Positions 26,289-33,772 of a DNA stretch of 64,000 bases are shown in pieces; the stretch's first letter is position 1, and each line of letters starts with the position of its first letter. Position numbers and translations under genes: made by a program. The stretch comes from Paracoccaceae bacterium (GTDB taxonomy: Bacteria > Pseudomonadota > Alphaproteobacteria > Rhodobacterales > Rhodobacteraceae): NCBI GenBank assembly GCA_009773375.1, contig WRPH01000003.1:53494-117493 (forward strand). Reading direction: 5' to 3'. Below the pieces are notes generated by a model, which ran no database searches, had not been told where the DNA came from, and saw only the letters and a program-made list of their open reading frames with translations.

Positions 26289-27082
26289 TCACCCACCGCC
26301 CCCTTGCGCGCCTGTCCTTCGGGGCGGGCGCGGGTTCTGGCAGCCGTCAGTTGCCGGAAGAGGTGGCGGTGGCCTTATCCTTCAACGGATCAACCCAAGC
26401 GGTGATGATGGCAACGCCCGCCGACCTTACCGATTTTGCCTATGGTTTCGCGCTGACCGAAGGTATCGCAAAACCTACAGAGATTCAAAGCGTTGAGGTG
26501 GTGGAAACCCCGCACGGTCTTGATGTGCAGATCTGGCTGGAATCCAGCGCAGAAGCCCGCCTGTCCAAACGCCGCCGCACCATGGCCGGGCCGGTTGGCT
26601 GCGGTCTGTGTGGCATCGACAGTCTGGAAGAAGCCACCCGCAAGATGGCGGTGGTCCCGGCCAGCCCGTTCCATATGTCCCCATCGCAGATCATGGTCGC
26701 CGTTGCCGCGCTGCCGGCGGCGCAGCCGTTGCACGATGCCACCCGCGCCGCCCATGCGGCTGGCTTCTGGTCCGGCAAACTGATCGCCGCGCGCGAAGAT
26801 GTCGGCCGCCACAACGCGCTGGACAAACTGGTCGGCCACTTGATCCGCACCCCGCACGCCCCCGGCGCGGTGATCCTGACCAGCCGGGTTTCCATCGACA
26901 TGGTGCAGAAGGTCGCTGCCCTTGGCGCACCGATGCTGATCGCCGTATCCGCCCCCACCGCCCAAGCCGTTGCCCTTGCCGATGAGGCGGGCATCACCCT
27001 GATCGCCCTCGCCCGGCCCGACCGCTTCGAGGCCTATACCCACACCGACCGCATCACGCAGGAGACCGCCGATGTCGCTTAA
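26285..27082 (+). CDS. fdsC: Formate dehydrogenase sulfurtransferase FdsC (FdhD family)
   Basis: FdhD/FdsC proteins bind the modified molybdenum cofactor and are needed to give the enzyme its sulfido ligand. The 265-residue protein has the family's exposed cysteine pair in PVGCGLCGIDS (Cys106 and Cys109), and the conserved core FSEDVGRHNALDK-like stretch reads AAREDVGRHNALDKLVG. It starts on the fdsA stop (ATGA) and overlaps fdsD by 11 bp. Confidence 0.95.
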   Translation: MITHRPLARLSFGAGAGSGSRQLPEEVAVALSFNGSTQAVMMATPADLTDFAYGFALTEGIAKPTEIQSVEVVETPHGLDVQIWLESSAEARLSKRRRTMAGPVGCGLCGIDSLEEATRKMAVVPASPFHMSPSQIMVAVAALPAAQPLHDATRAAHAAGFWSGKLIAAREDVGRHNALDKLVGHLIRTPHAPGAVILTSRVSIDMVQKVAALGAPMLIAVSAPTAQAVALADEAGITLIALARPDRFEAYTHTDRITQETADVA

Positions 27083-27320
27083 CGCTGTTCACGAAGGCCC
27101 GCATGCCAAGCTGATCTACATGGCGAACCAGATCGCCAAGTTCATGGAATCCAAACCCCACGCCGAGGGGGTGGAACTGCTGGCCGCCCATATCAACGAT
27201 TTCTGGGAACCCCGGATGCGCCGCCACCTGTTCGAGGTGCTGGACGCGGGCGGCACCAACCTGCGCCCCTTGGTGCTGGATGCCGCCGCCAAGATCAAGC
27301 GGCCTGCGCTGGCTGCCTGA
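27072..27320 (+). CDS. fdsD: Formate dehydrogenase delta subunit
   Basis: FdsD is a small accessory protein found only with FDHs of this type; it is required for activity in Rhodobacter capsulatus and is thought to help insert or protect the cofactor. The 82-residue protein reads KLIYMANQIAKFMESKPHAE near residue 14, HINDFWEPRMR near 40, typical of the family. It overlaps fdsC by 11 bp and closes the operon. There is no hairpin terminator; a small gene converges 27 bp beyond. Confidence 0.94.
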   Translation: MSLNAVHEGPHAKLIYMANQIAKFMESKPHAEGVELLAAHINDFWEPRMRRHLFEVLDAGGTNLRPLVLDAAAKIKRPALAA

Positions 27321-27347
27321 CCATTTGTTCACATTGCCTTGGGGCGG

Positions 27348-27527
27348 TCAGTGATGCTGCCGCCCCAACGCGATATAGGCGAAAGTGCCGCTTAGAAAAC
27401 CAACTGCGGCAAGGATCGTGGCGACCGTCAGCTGCTGGCTATCTGCGGTCGCAGACAACGCCAGATAGCCGAAAGCCCAAAAGCCAGACCAGCTGATCAC
27501 ACAGATCAACGCTATCAATTTATTCAT
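27348..27527 (-). CDS. Small two-helix membrane protein (59 aa)
   Basis: This short gene encodes MNKLIALICVISWSGFWAFG, a first membrane helix, then a polar turn (SATADSQQLT), a second helix (VATILAAVGFLSGTFAYIAL) and a tail GRQHH. GGGAGGG lies six bases before the ATG (27525-27527), one of the best ribosome-binding sites in the window, supporting a real gene. It converges with fdsD. The size and topology are those of small inner-membrane proteins; I do not recognise the family, and nothing links it to formate metabolism except position. Confidence 0.72.
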   Translation of the reverse strand: MNKLIALICVISWSGFWAFGYLALSATADSQQLTVATILAAVGFLSGTFAYIALGRQHH

Positions 27528-27637
27528 CTGCGAACCCTCCCAAGTCTGCTAGCTGCGACAGAATAGCGCGCCTGCTTGTGACTGCACTAAGATTCGTCTC
27601 TGCGTTGCGGCATCACGGGCGCAGCGCAAATACCGCT

Positions 27638-28276
27638 TCAGCGCAGCGTTTCCGGCGCAATCCAGCACAAGGCAGCGTAGAAACCACCGGCTTTGATCAC
27701 CCGCCCTTGCAGAATATCCCCCGCAGCAAAAGGCGGCACGGGCAACACAAACTGCGCGGTAAAATATTGATCCTGAAACGTAATTCTCAGAATCTGAAAA
27801 TCAAACACCTGCCGCGACAGCGGGTATTGCGCCTTGTAGGCCGCCTCTTTCGCCACAAAAATCCGCAGCGCATCCAGCCCATCCGCCGCAACCTCCTCGG
27901 GCCGCAGAATGCTGGGCCACAGATCGCGCGCCAGCGGCTGTGCTGGCTCCAGATCAAGCCCGATCCCGGCGAAATCAGCCTGCTGCCCCGCCACCGCCAT
28001 GCAAGCGCCAGCACAATGGCTGATGCTGCCGACCGCCCCCTGCGGCCAGATCGGCGCGCGATCCGCGCCCATCGGAATCGCCACCTTTGGCAAACCCAAA
28101 GCCGCCAAAGCCTGCCGCGCAGCCGCGCGCCCTGCGGCAAATTCGGCCAGCCGGTGCGGCACGGCAACAATCGCCTCGCCCGGCCAAAGCGGTTCCTGCA
28201 CCCCGTCCGTCCCGCCCAGCGCCATGCCTGCGGGCATGATCGCCCGCAGCCCGGCGGCCAGTTCAGGCATCGACAT
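27638..28276 (-). CDS. 4'-phosphopantetheinyl transferase, EntD/Sfp type
   Basis: This 212-residue enzyme should transfer the phosphopantetheine arm of coenzyme A to the carrier proteins of the adjacent NRPS and PKS. The conserved blocks are VGSISHCAGACMAVA (82-96), GIGLDLEPAQPL (104-115, with the metal-binding Asp and Glu) and FVAKEAAYKAQYP (140-152, with KEA..K), a normal EntD-like set. The ATG at 28276 begins MSMPELAAG and overlaps the end of the NRPS gene by 14 bp. It is the last gene of the cluster and so probably dedicated to it. A longer in-frame extension is rejected as NRPS shadow. Confidence 0.9.
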   Translation of the reverse strand: MSMPELAAGLRAIMPAGMALGGTDGVQEPLWPGEAIVAVPHRLAEFAAGRAAARQALAALGLPKVAIPMGADRAPIWPQGAVGSISHCAGACMAVAGQQADFAGIGLDLEPAQPLARDLWPSILRPEEVAADGLDALRIFVAKEAAYKAQYPLSRQVFDFQILRITFQDQYFTAQFVLPVPPFAAGDILQGRVIKAGGFYAALCWIAPETLR

Positions 28277-31200
28277 TGCCCGCCCGCATCGCCCGCCGCC
28301 GGGCCATAGCATCGGCGCGCGCATCTGCCCGGTCCGAAACCGGCACAGCCGCCGCTTTCGGCTTGTCATCCAGATGCGCCGCCAAGGCCGACAGCACCGG
28401 GAAGCGGAAAATGTCGGTGATCGACAGCTTCGTCGCGCCCAAACCCTCACGGATTTCCCGATGCGCCTGCACCGCCAGCAAAGAATGCCCGCCCAGCGCA
28501 AAGAAATTGTCCTTCGAGCCGACCTTCGGCACCCCCAGCACCCGCGCCCAGATCGCCGCAATCTGCGCTTCAATATCCGAGGTTGGCGCGATGAAAGCTT
28601 GCGCTTCCAGCGGCTTGGCACTTGGCGCGGGCAGCGCCTTGCGATCCACCTTGCGGTTCGGCGTCAGCGGGAAAGCATCCAGCGTCACGAAATGCGCCGG
28701 GATCATATGCTCTGGCAACACCGCAGCCAGTTCCGCCTTCAGCCCCGCCTCATGCGCCGACCCGACAATATAAGCCACCAGCCGCAGATCGCCGGGGGTA
28801 TCCTCGCGCGCCATCACCACCGCCTGCGACACGCCAGCCTGCGCTTCCAGCACCGATTCAATCTCGCCCAGCTCAATCCGATAGCCGCGCAGTTTGACCT
28901 GATGGTCAGTGCGGCCAAGGAAATCGAGCTTGCCATCCGCCCGCCAGCGCACCAGATCGCCAGTGCGATACATCCGCGCGCCCCAGGCGCAAGCGCGATC
29001 GGCTGATACAAAACAATCGTTTACAAAGCGTTCAGCGGTCAGATCGTCGCGCTGCCAATAGCCGCGCGCCACGCCATCGCCACCAATCCACAACTCGCCG
29101 GCCACACCCGGCGGCACCGGGTTCATCGCCGCGTCCAGCACATAAACCTGCTGGTTTGCCAAGGGCTTGCCGATATTGCAGACGCCATCCACCGCGCCGA
29201 CCTCTTCCACCGAAGACCAGATCGTGGTCTCCGTCGGCCCATACATGTTCAGCAACCGCGCCGAGGTCGCGCGGCGCAGATCGGCCACCAAGGCGCCCGG
29301 CAAAGCCTCACCGCCCAGCATCATCGTCTTCACGCCCGCCAGCGCCAGCCGCGAGTCTTCGTTCATCGCGATCATCCGCGCCATTGAAGGCGTGCATTGC
29401 AGATGCGTCACGCCGTGCCGGATCACCTGCGCCGCGATCGAGAAATCATCGGCCTCGACACTGCCCCCCGAATTGGCGCGCTTGACCACTTCGGCCAGCG
29501 GATACAGCCCCTCCATCACCTTTTCCGGCGCAATGCCGTAATCGACCAGACAGGCCACCTCGGTCACGCCGATACGCTTCAGCTGTTCCACACGCGCCAA
29601 GGCGTCTTCAACGGTCCCGAACAGCCCGGAATCATCGAAATAGCGGTGGAAGGCGTAGTCGAGGATCGCCGCACTGTCTTCCGCCGACAGATCGCGGGTG
29701 TCGATATCCATCGGGTTCGTCACCCCCGGCGGCTTTTTGAACGCCGGGAAGGTCCAGGCGTATTGCTTGACCAGCGCCGTCGCCGCCCCCAGATAGGCCT
29801 TCATCGGGCCTTCCGCGGTGCGTTTGACCTGCTCCCGATCGCGCCCCACATAGGTGTGCAGCATCAGCGTGACGGTGAATTTCGCCGGATCATGCCCCGC
29901 GTCGCGCAGCGCCTGATGGTAGATCTTGATCTTGCCCGCCACCTCGTCAATCGACTGCCCCAACAGATGCGTCAGCACATGCGCGCCAATCGCCCCGGCC
30001 TCGCGCCATGTGTCAGGATTGCCCGCCGTCGTCACCCAGATCGGCAGTTCCTTTGACACCGGACGCGGCTGCGTCACCACGCCAAATGTGCCGGTTTGCG
30101 TTGGGAAATCAACGGTTTCGCCGCGCCACAACCTGCGGATCTGCTCAGTCGCTGCATACATCGCCGCCTTGTTGTTCGGCGGCGTATTTTCCGGCCGCAG
30201 CACGAAATCATCCGGGTGCCAGCCGCTGGCCACCGCCAGGCCGGCGCGGCCATTGGTCAGATTGTCGATCACCGCCCAATCTTCGGCAATCCGCGCCGGA
30301 TGGTGCAACGGCACCACGCAAGACCCTGCCCGCACACCGATGTTCTTCGTCACCGCAGCCACCGCCGCCCCGGTCACGGACGGGTTCGGATAAGGGCCGC
30401 CAAAGGCGTGAAAATGCCGCTCGGGCGTCCACACCGCAACAAAACCGTGGCTGTCGGCAAAGCGCGCGCCTTCCAGCAGCAGCTCGTATTTCTTCGGGCC
30501 CGCGCCATCATCGTTGCCCCAATAGTAGATCGAAAATTCCATCCCCTGCGCCGAGCCGATCTTGCCGGCCGACACCAAAGCCCGGTTTTCATCCGAGGTC
30601 AGCACCACCTTGAAGCCGCGCGCCAGCGTCCAGAACAGCTCCAGCACCGAAATATCGAAGGAAAGTGACGTAACCGCCAGCCAGACCCCGGCTTCGGGCC
30701 CGATGCGCTGATCCATCCCGGCGAAGAAATTCACCACGTTGCGATGTTCGACCATCACCCCCTTGGGCCGCCCGGTGGAACCCGAAGTATAGATCATATA
30801 GGCCAGATCAGCCGAGGTCACACCAGATATGGGGTTGGTGTCGGCGGCAAGGCTGGGCCTACCATCGCTGTCAAGGCACAGCACTTGCGCCGCATGCGCG
30901 GGCAAGGTCGCGGCAATATCGCTTTGCGTCACGATCACCGGGCAGGCTGAATCTTCAATATACAAGGCAATCCGGTCCGCCGGATAGGCCGGGTCCATCG
31001 GCACATAGGCGCCGCCCGCCTTTTGAATCGCCAGCGCGCCGACCAGCAAATCAAGGCTGCGATGCGCGCACAGGCCGACCAGCGTGCCCGGCCGCACACC
31101 CATATCCATCAAGACATGCGCCGCCCGGTTCGCCCGCGCGTTCAGTTGCGCATAGGTCAGGCTTTGCGCATCACAGACCAAAGCCACCGCATCGGGGGTG

Positions 31201-32753
31201 AGCGCCACCTGCGCCTCAAACGCCTGATGCACGCAAAGGCTTGAATCGTAGTCGGTTTTCGTCTGGTTCCAGCCATGCAAGACTTGCTGGCGTTCGGCCT
31301 CGGTCAGGGTAGATAGGTCTGCCAGCGCCACCTCTGGGCTGGCTTCGGCCAAAGCGGCAGCGATATGGGAAACCCGCGCGGCGTAGGCCTGCGCCTCGGC
31401 CAAAGGCAGCCGATTCGCATCATAATAGAGCGCGGTCGGCGTCAGCGTCACCACGCATCCGGCAATCGGACCAGCTTCGGCCACGCCGACTTGCGGGCAG
31501 ACCAGCCCGGCCAGCGCCGTATCCCGTGTCATCAGATCCAGCGCAAAACCTTGCGCCGGCGTCAGGTTCAGCCCGGCCCGCGCCGCCGCCAGCGTGCCCG
31601 TCGCATCCACCCGCAGCGGCCGCCAGCCCGAGGCATAACCCGCCCGCCCCTGCGCCGCCTGCGCCAGATCAACCACCCCCAAGCCCGAGGCATGCGCCGC
31701 CGCCACCGCCAAATCCGGCAAACCCGCGTGCAGCGGCAGGCCTTGCCAATCCGCCGGTCCCGCACCCGATTGCACCAGCGTCAACGGGTTCATCGATTTC
31801 AACGCCTTGCGCAAGCCAGGCTCTGCCAATGCCAGCGCCTTGCCAAGTTCGGTCAGCCCCGCAGCCTCTGCCCCCAGCACCGCATCCGTCACCAACGCGG
31901 GGGAAATCGGCAAGCCCTTTTCCTGACAGGTCAGCCGCATCAGCCGCACCGCGCCCACACCGCAAGCCACCACCAAACCGGCTTCATCCGCCCGCAAAAC
32001 CTGCCCAGGAGCGCCCGCCCCTTCGGCAAGCTCCGCCGCGCCGACGTTCAGCACCCGATCAGCACAAGCAATCTTTGCCGTGGTCAGCGGGTTCCAGTAG
32101 CGGCCATGATCCAAGCCCCGCACCAGTCGCACCACCGCTTCGGCAGTGCCCGAAAAATCAATCCGCCCCATCGCTTCGGGCCGATCTGCCCGCAAATACA
32201 GGCTGCGCTGCGTCAGATCCTGCGGTTTGCGCTGCAACTGTCGGCTTTCCAACTGCGCCAGCAGCGCCGGGAAGCTGTCAATCGCCGCCTCAAAGCAGCG
32301 GGTATTCAGCGTCAGCGCGGTATCATTCGCCGCGATGTCGAACAGCCGCTGTTCCAGAACATCGCCTTCGTCAATTCCGCCTGCGATCAGATGCCACGAT
32401 ATCCCGTGCCGCGTCTCGCCGTTCAAAATCGCCCAGACCGGCGCGTTCAGCCCGGCATAGCGGGGCAGCGGCCCGTCGTGAAAGTTCACCGCCCCTACGG
32501 CCAGCGCCAACACATCCTGCGGGATTACCGACAAGTGCGCCACCGACAGCAGCCAATCCACCCGCCCGCCCAAACGCGCCGCCAGATCGCCGCCAAACGC
32601 CTCTACCCGCAGACCCTTGGCCAGCGCCCATTTCCGCACTTCGGCATTGCGCGTCACCACAGTAGCCAAGCGGTGGCCCCGCGCCAACATCGCCTCGCCA
32701 CATTGCTGGGTCAGCGATTCATTGCCAATCAGATAAGCGGAAAACTGGGTCAT
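28263..32753 (-). CDS. NRPS: formyltransferase - C-like remnant - A (split by luciferase-like monooxygenase) - PCP
   Basis: This 1496-residue assembly-line protein has an N-terminal formyltransferase (about 1-310; catalytic Asn90/His92 in VNFHDGPLP and Asp128). Residues 320-490 resemble the end of a condensation domain but have no HHxxxDG. The adenylation domain starts about 505: YMIYTSGSTGRPKG (652-665), FDISVLELF (699-707). Directly after that A4 motif a luciferase-like flavin monooxygenase is inserted (about 733-1085; GMEFSIYYWGNDDG, WTPERHFHAFGG), and the A domain resumes (MYGPTETTIW 1170-1179, YRTGDLVRW, NRKVDRKAL). A carrier domain follows (GGHSLL, Ser1424). The pocket residues read D-I-L-Q-M-G-M-I-W-K, close to the glycine code. 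This is a loading module, likely feeding the PKS. Confidence 0.92.
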   Translation of the reverse strand: MTQFSAYLIGNESLTQQCGEAMLARGHRLATVVTRNAEVRKWALAKGLRVEAFGGDLAARLGGRVDWLLSVAHLSVIPQDVLALAVGAVNFHDGPLPRYAGLNAPVWAILNGETRHGISWHLIAGGIDEGDVLEQRLFDIAANDTALTLNTRCFEAAIDSFPALLAQLESRQLQRKPQDLTQRSLYLRADRPEAMGRIDFSGTAEAVVRLVRGLDHGRYWNPLTTAKIACADRVLNVGAAELAEGAGAPGQVLRADEAGLVVACGVGAVRLMRLTCQEKGLPISPALVTDAVLGAEAAGLTELGKALALAEPGLRKALKSMNPLTLVQSGAGPADWQGLPLHAGLPDLAVAAAHASGLGVVDLAQAAQGRAGYASGWRPLRVDATGTLAAARAGLNLTPAQGFALDLMTRDTALAGLVCPQVGVAEAGPIAGCVVTLTPTALYYDANRLPLAEAQAYAARVSHIAAALAEASPEVALADLSTLTEAERQQVLHGWNQTKTDYDSSLCVHQAFEAQVALTPDAVALVCDAQSLTYAQLNARANRAAHVLMDMGVRPGTLVGLCAHRSLDLLVGALAIQKAGGAYVPMDPAYPADRIALYIEDSACPVIVTQSDIAATLPAHAAQVLCLDSDGRPSLAADTNPISGVTSADLAYMIYTSGSTGRPKGVMVEHRNVVNFFAGMDQRIGPEAGVWLAVTSLSFDISVLELFWTLARGFKVVLTSDENRALVSAGKIGSAQGMEFSIYYWGNDDGAGPKKYELLLEGARFADSHGFVAVWTPERHFHAFGGPYPNPSVTGAAVAAVTKNIGVRAGSCVVPLHHPARIAEDWAVIDNLTNGRAGLAVASGWHPDDFVLRPENTPPNNKAAMYAATEQIRRLWRGETVDFPTQTGTFGVVTQPRPVSKELPIWVTTAGNPDTWREAGAIGAHVLTHLLGQSIDEVAGKIKIYHQALRDAGHDPAKFTVTLMLHTYVGRDREQVKRTAEGPMKAYLGAATALVKQYAWTFPAFKKPPGVTNPMDIDTRDLSAEDSAAILDYAFHRYFDDSGLFGTVEDALARVEQLKRIGVTEVACLVDYGIAPEKVMEGLYPLAEVVKRANSGGSVEADDFSIAAQVIRHGVTHLQCTPSMARMIAMNEDSRLALAGVKTMMLGGEALPGALVADLRRATSARLLNMYGPTETTIWSSVEEVGAVDGVCNIGKPLANQQVYVLDAAMNPVPPGVAGELWIGGDGVARGYWQRDDLTAERFVNDCFVSADRACAWGARMYRTGDLVRWRADGKLDFLGRTDHQVKLRGYRIELGEIESVLEAQAGVSQAVVMAREDTPGDLRLVAYIVGSAHEAGLKAELAAVLPEHMIPAHFVTLDAFPLTPNRKVDRKALPAPSAKPLEAQAFIAPTSDIEAQIAAIWARVLGVPKVGSKDNFFALGGHSLLAVQAHREIREGLGATKLSITDIFRFPVLSALAAHLDDKPKAAAVPVSDRADARADAMARRRAMRAGNVDA

Positions 32754-32768
32754 GATACGTCCTTGCCC

Positions 32769-33770
32769 CTATGCGACGGGGCGGGTTTGGGCGGGGGCGG
32801 ATGCCCGCCGGAACAGCGAAGTGAAAGCCTTTTTCAAAGCGTGTCGGGTCAGATCGCGAAGATAGAACGGCGGATCGCCCCGGTCTTTGCGCTGGATCAG
32901 CAACCGAGCCCGCCACAGCCCGCCACCCGCCAAAAGCGCCAGCGTTGCCGCACAAGTATAGGCGCTGCCATGGTTTTTCACGAAATAGCGCAGACGGCTA
33001 TCCAGCCAGAACTCAGGGATACGTTCCCATTCCTTCATGCCCGTGGAAGCCGAGCCGATATGCACCACCCGGCTTTCCAGCACATAGTCGGTCGGCCACC
33101 CCGCCAGCGCCGCACGCCTGCACAGATCGGTTTCCTCGAAATACAGAAAGAAGCCTTCGTCAAACAGCCCGATCTCTTCCAGCACCTTCCAGCGCATCAT
33201 CAGACTTGCCCCCGCCAGCCAATCCACCCGCCCGGTCTGTTTGGGGATCGGCTGCGCCACGATCCAGCGGCGCAGCAGCTTGCTGACCGGGCCAAAGCGG
33301 ATTTGCCCTTCAAATTCTGACGCAATAGAGGGAAACCGGAACGCCGTGTGATGCGCCACGCCGTCTTCGCCATAGATAAAGCTGCCGGCAAAGCCGGTGC
33401 CCGGATGGCGGCGCAAATGATCCAGCAACGCCGCAATCGCGTCTTCTTCCGGGAAAGCATCCGAATTCAGAATATAGACGAAATCCGGCTTCGATCCGTC
33501 CGGCATGCCCGCGCGGATGCCGAAATTGTTCCCGGCCCCAAAGCCGCCATTATGCCCCGATTGCAGCACCCGCACCCGCTGCGGCCCCTGATCCCAACCG
33601 CGCGCCGCGACTTCTGCCGCCAGCCGTTCAAACGACCCATCGCCCGAGTCATTGTCCACAATCACCAGCGCACCGTCGATACCGTTCAGCGCCGCCAGCG
33701 CGGCTTCGGCAGCTTGCAGCGTCATCGCCGCGCTGCGCCAGTTCAACAAAACCGTCAGCAACCCTGCCAT
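32769..33770 (-). CDS. GT2 glycosyltransferase, rhamnosyltransferase-like
   Basis: This 333-residue inverting family-2 glycosyltransferase contains LVIVDNDSGDGS (donor site), the GHNGGFGAGNNFGI acceptor stretch, VYILNSDAFPEEDA with the DxD-like NSDA, GASLMMRWKVLEEIGLFDE and FFLYFEETDLCRRAALAGW, all found in WbbL-type rhamnosyltransferases. The C-terminus has a hydrophobic segment and a basic tail. It starts 2 bp after the PKS stop and ends 15 bp before the NRPS start, so it is embedded between the two megasynthase genes. With dTDP-rhamnose genes nearby, the likely donor is dTDP-rhamnose; the acceptor may be the NRPS/PKS product, a glycan, or both. Confidence 0.87.
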   Translation of the reverse strand: MAGLLTVLLNWRSAAMTLQAAEAALAALNGIDGALVIVDNDSGDGSFERLAAEVAARGWDQGPQRVRVLQSGHNGGFGAGNNFGIRAGMPDGSKPDFVYILNSDAFPEEDAIAALLDHLRRHPGTGFAGSFIYGEDGVAHHTAFRFPSIASEFEGQIRFGPVSKLLRRWIVAQPIPKQTGRVDWLAGASLMMRWKVLEEIGLFDEGFFLYFEETDLCRRAALAGWPTDYVLESRVVHIGSASTGMKEWERIPEFWLDSRLRYFVKNHGSAYTCAATLALLAGGGLWRARLLIQRKDRGDPPFYLRDLTRHALKKAFTSLFRRASAPAQTRPVA

Positions 33771-33772
33771 GG

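Noticed and set aside
31365..33320. A 651-codon plus-strand open frame
   Set aside because: It runs antisense across the end of the glycosyltransferase and the start of the NRPS; composition is Arg/Pro/Gln-rich as in shadow frames.
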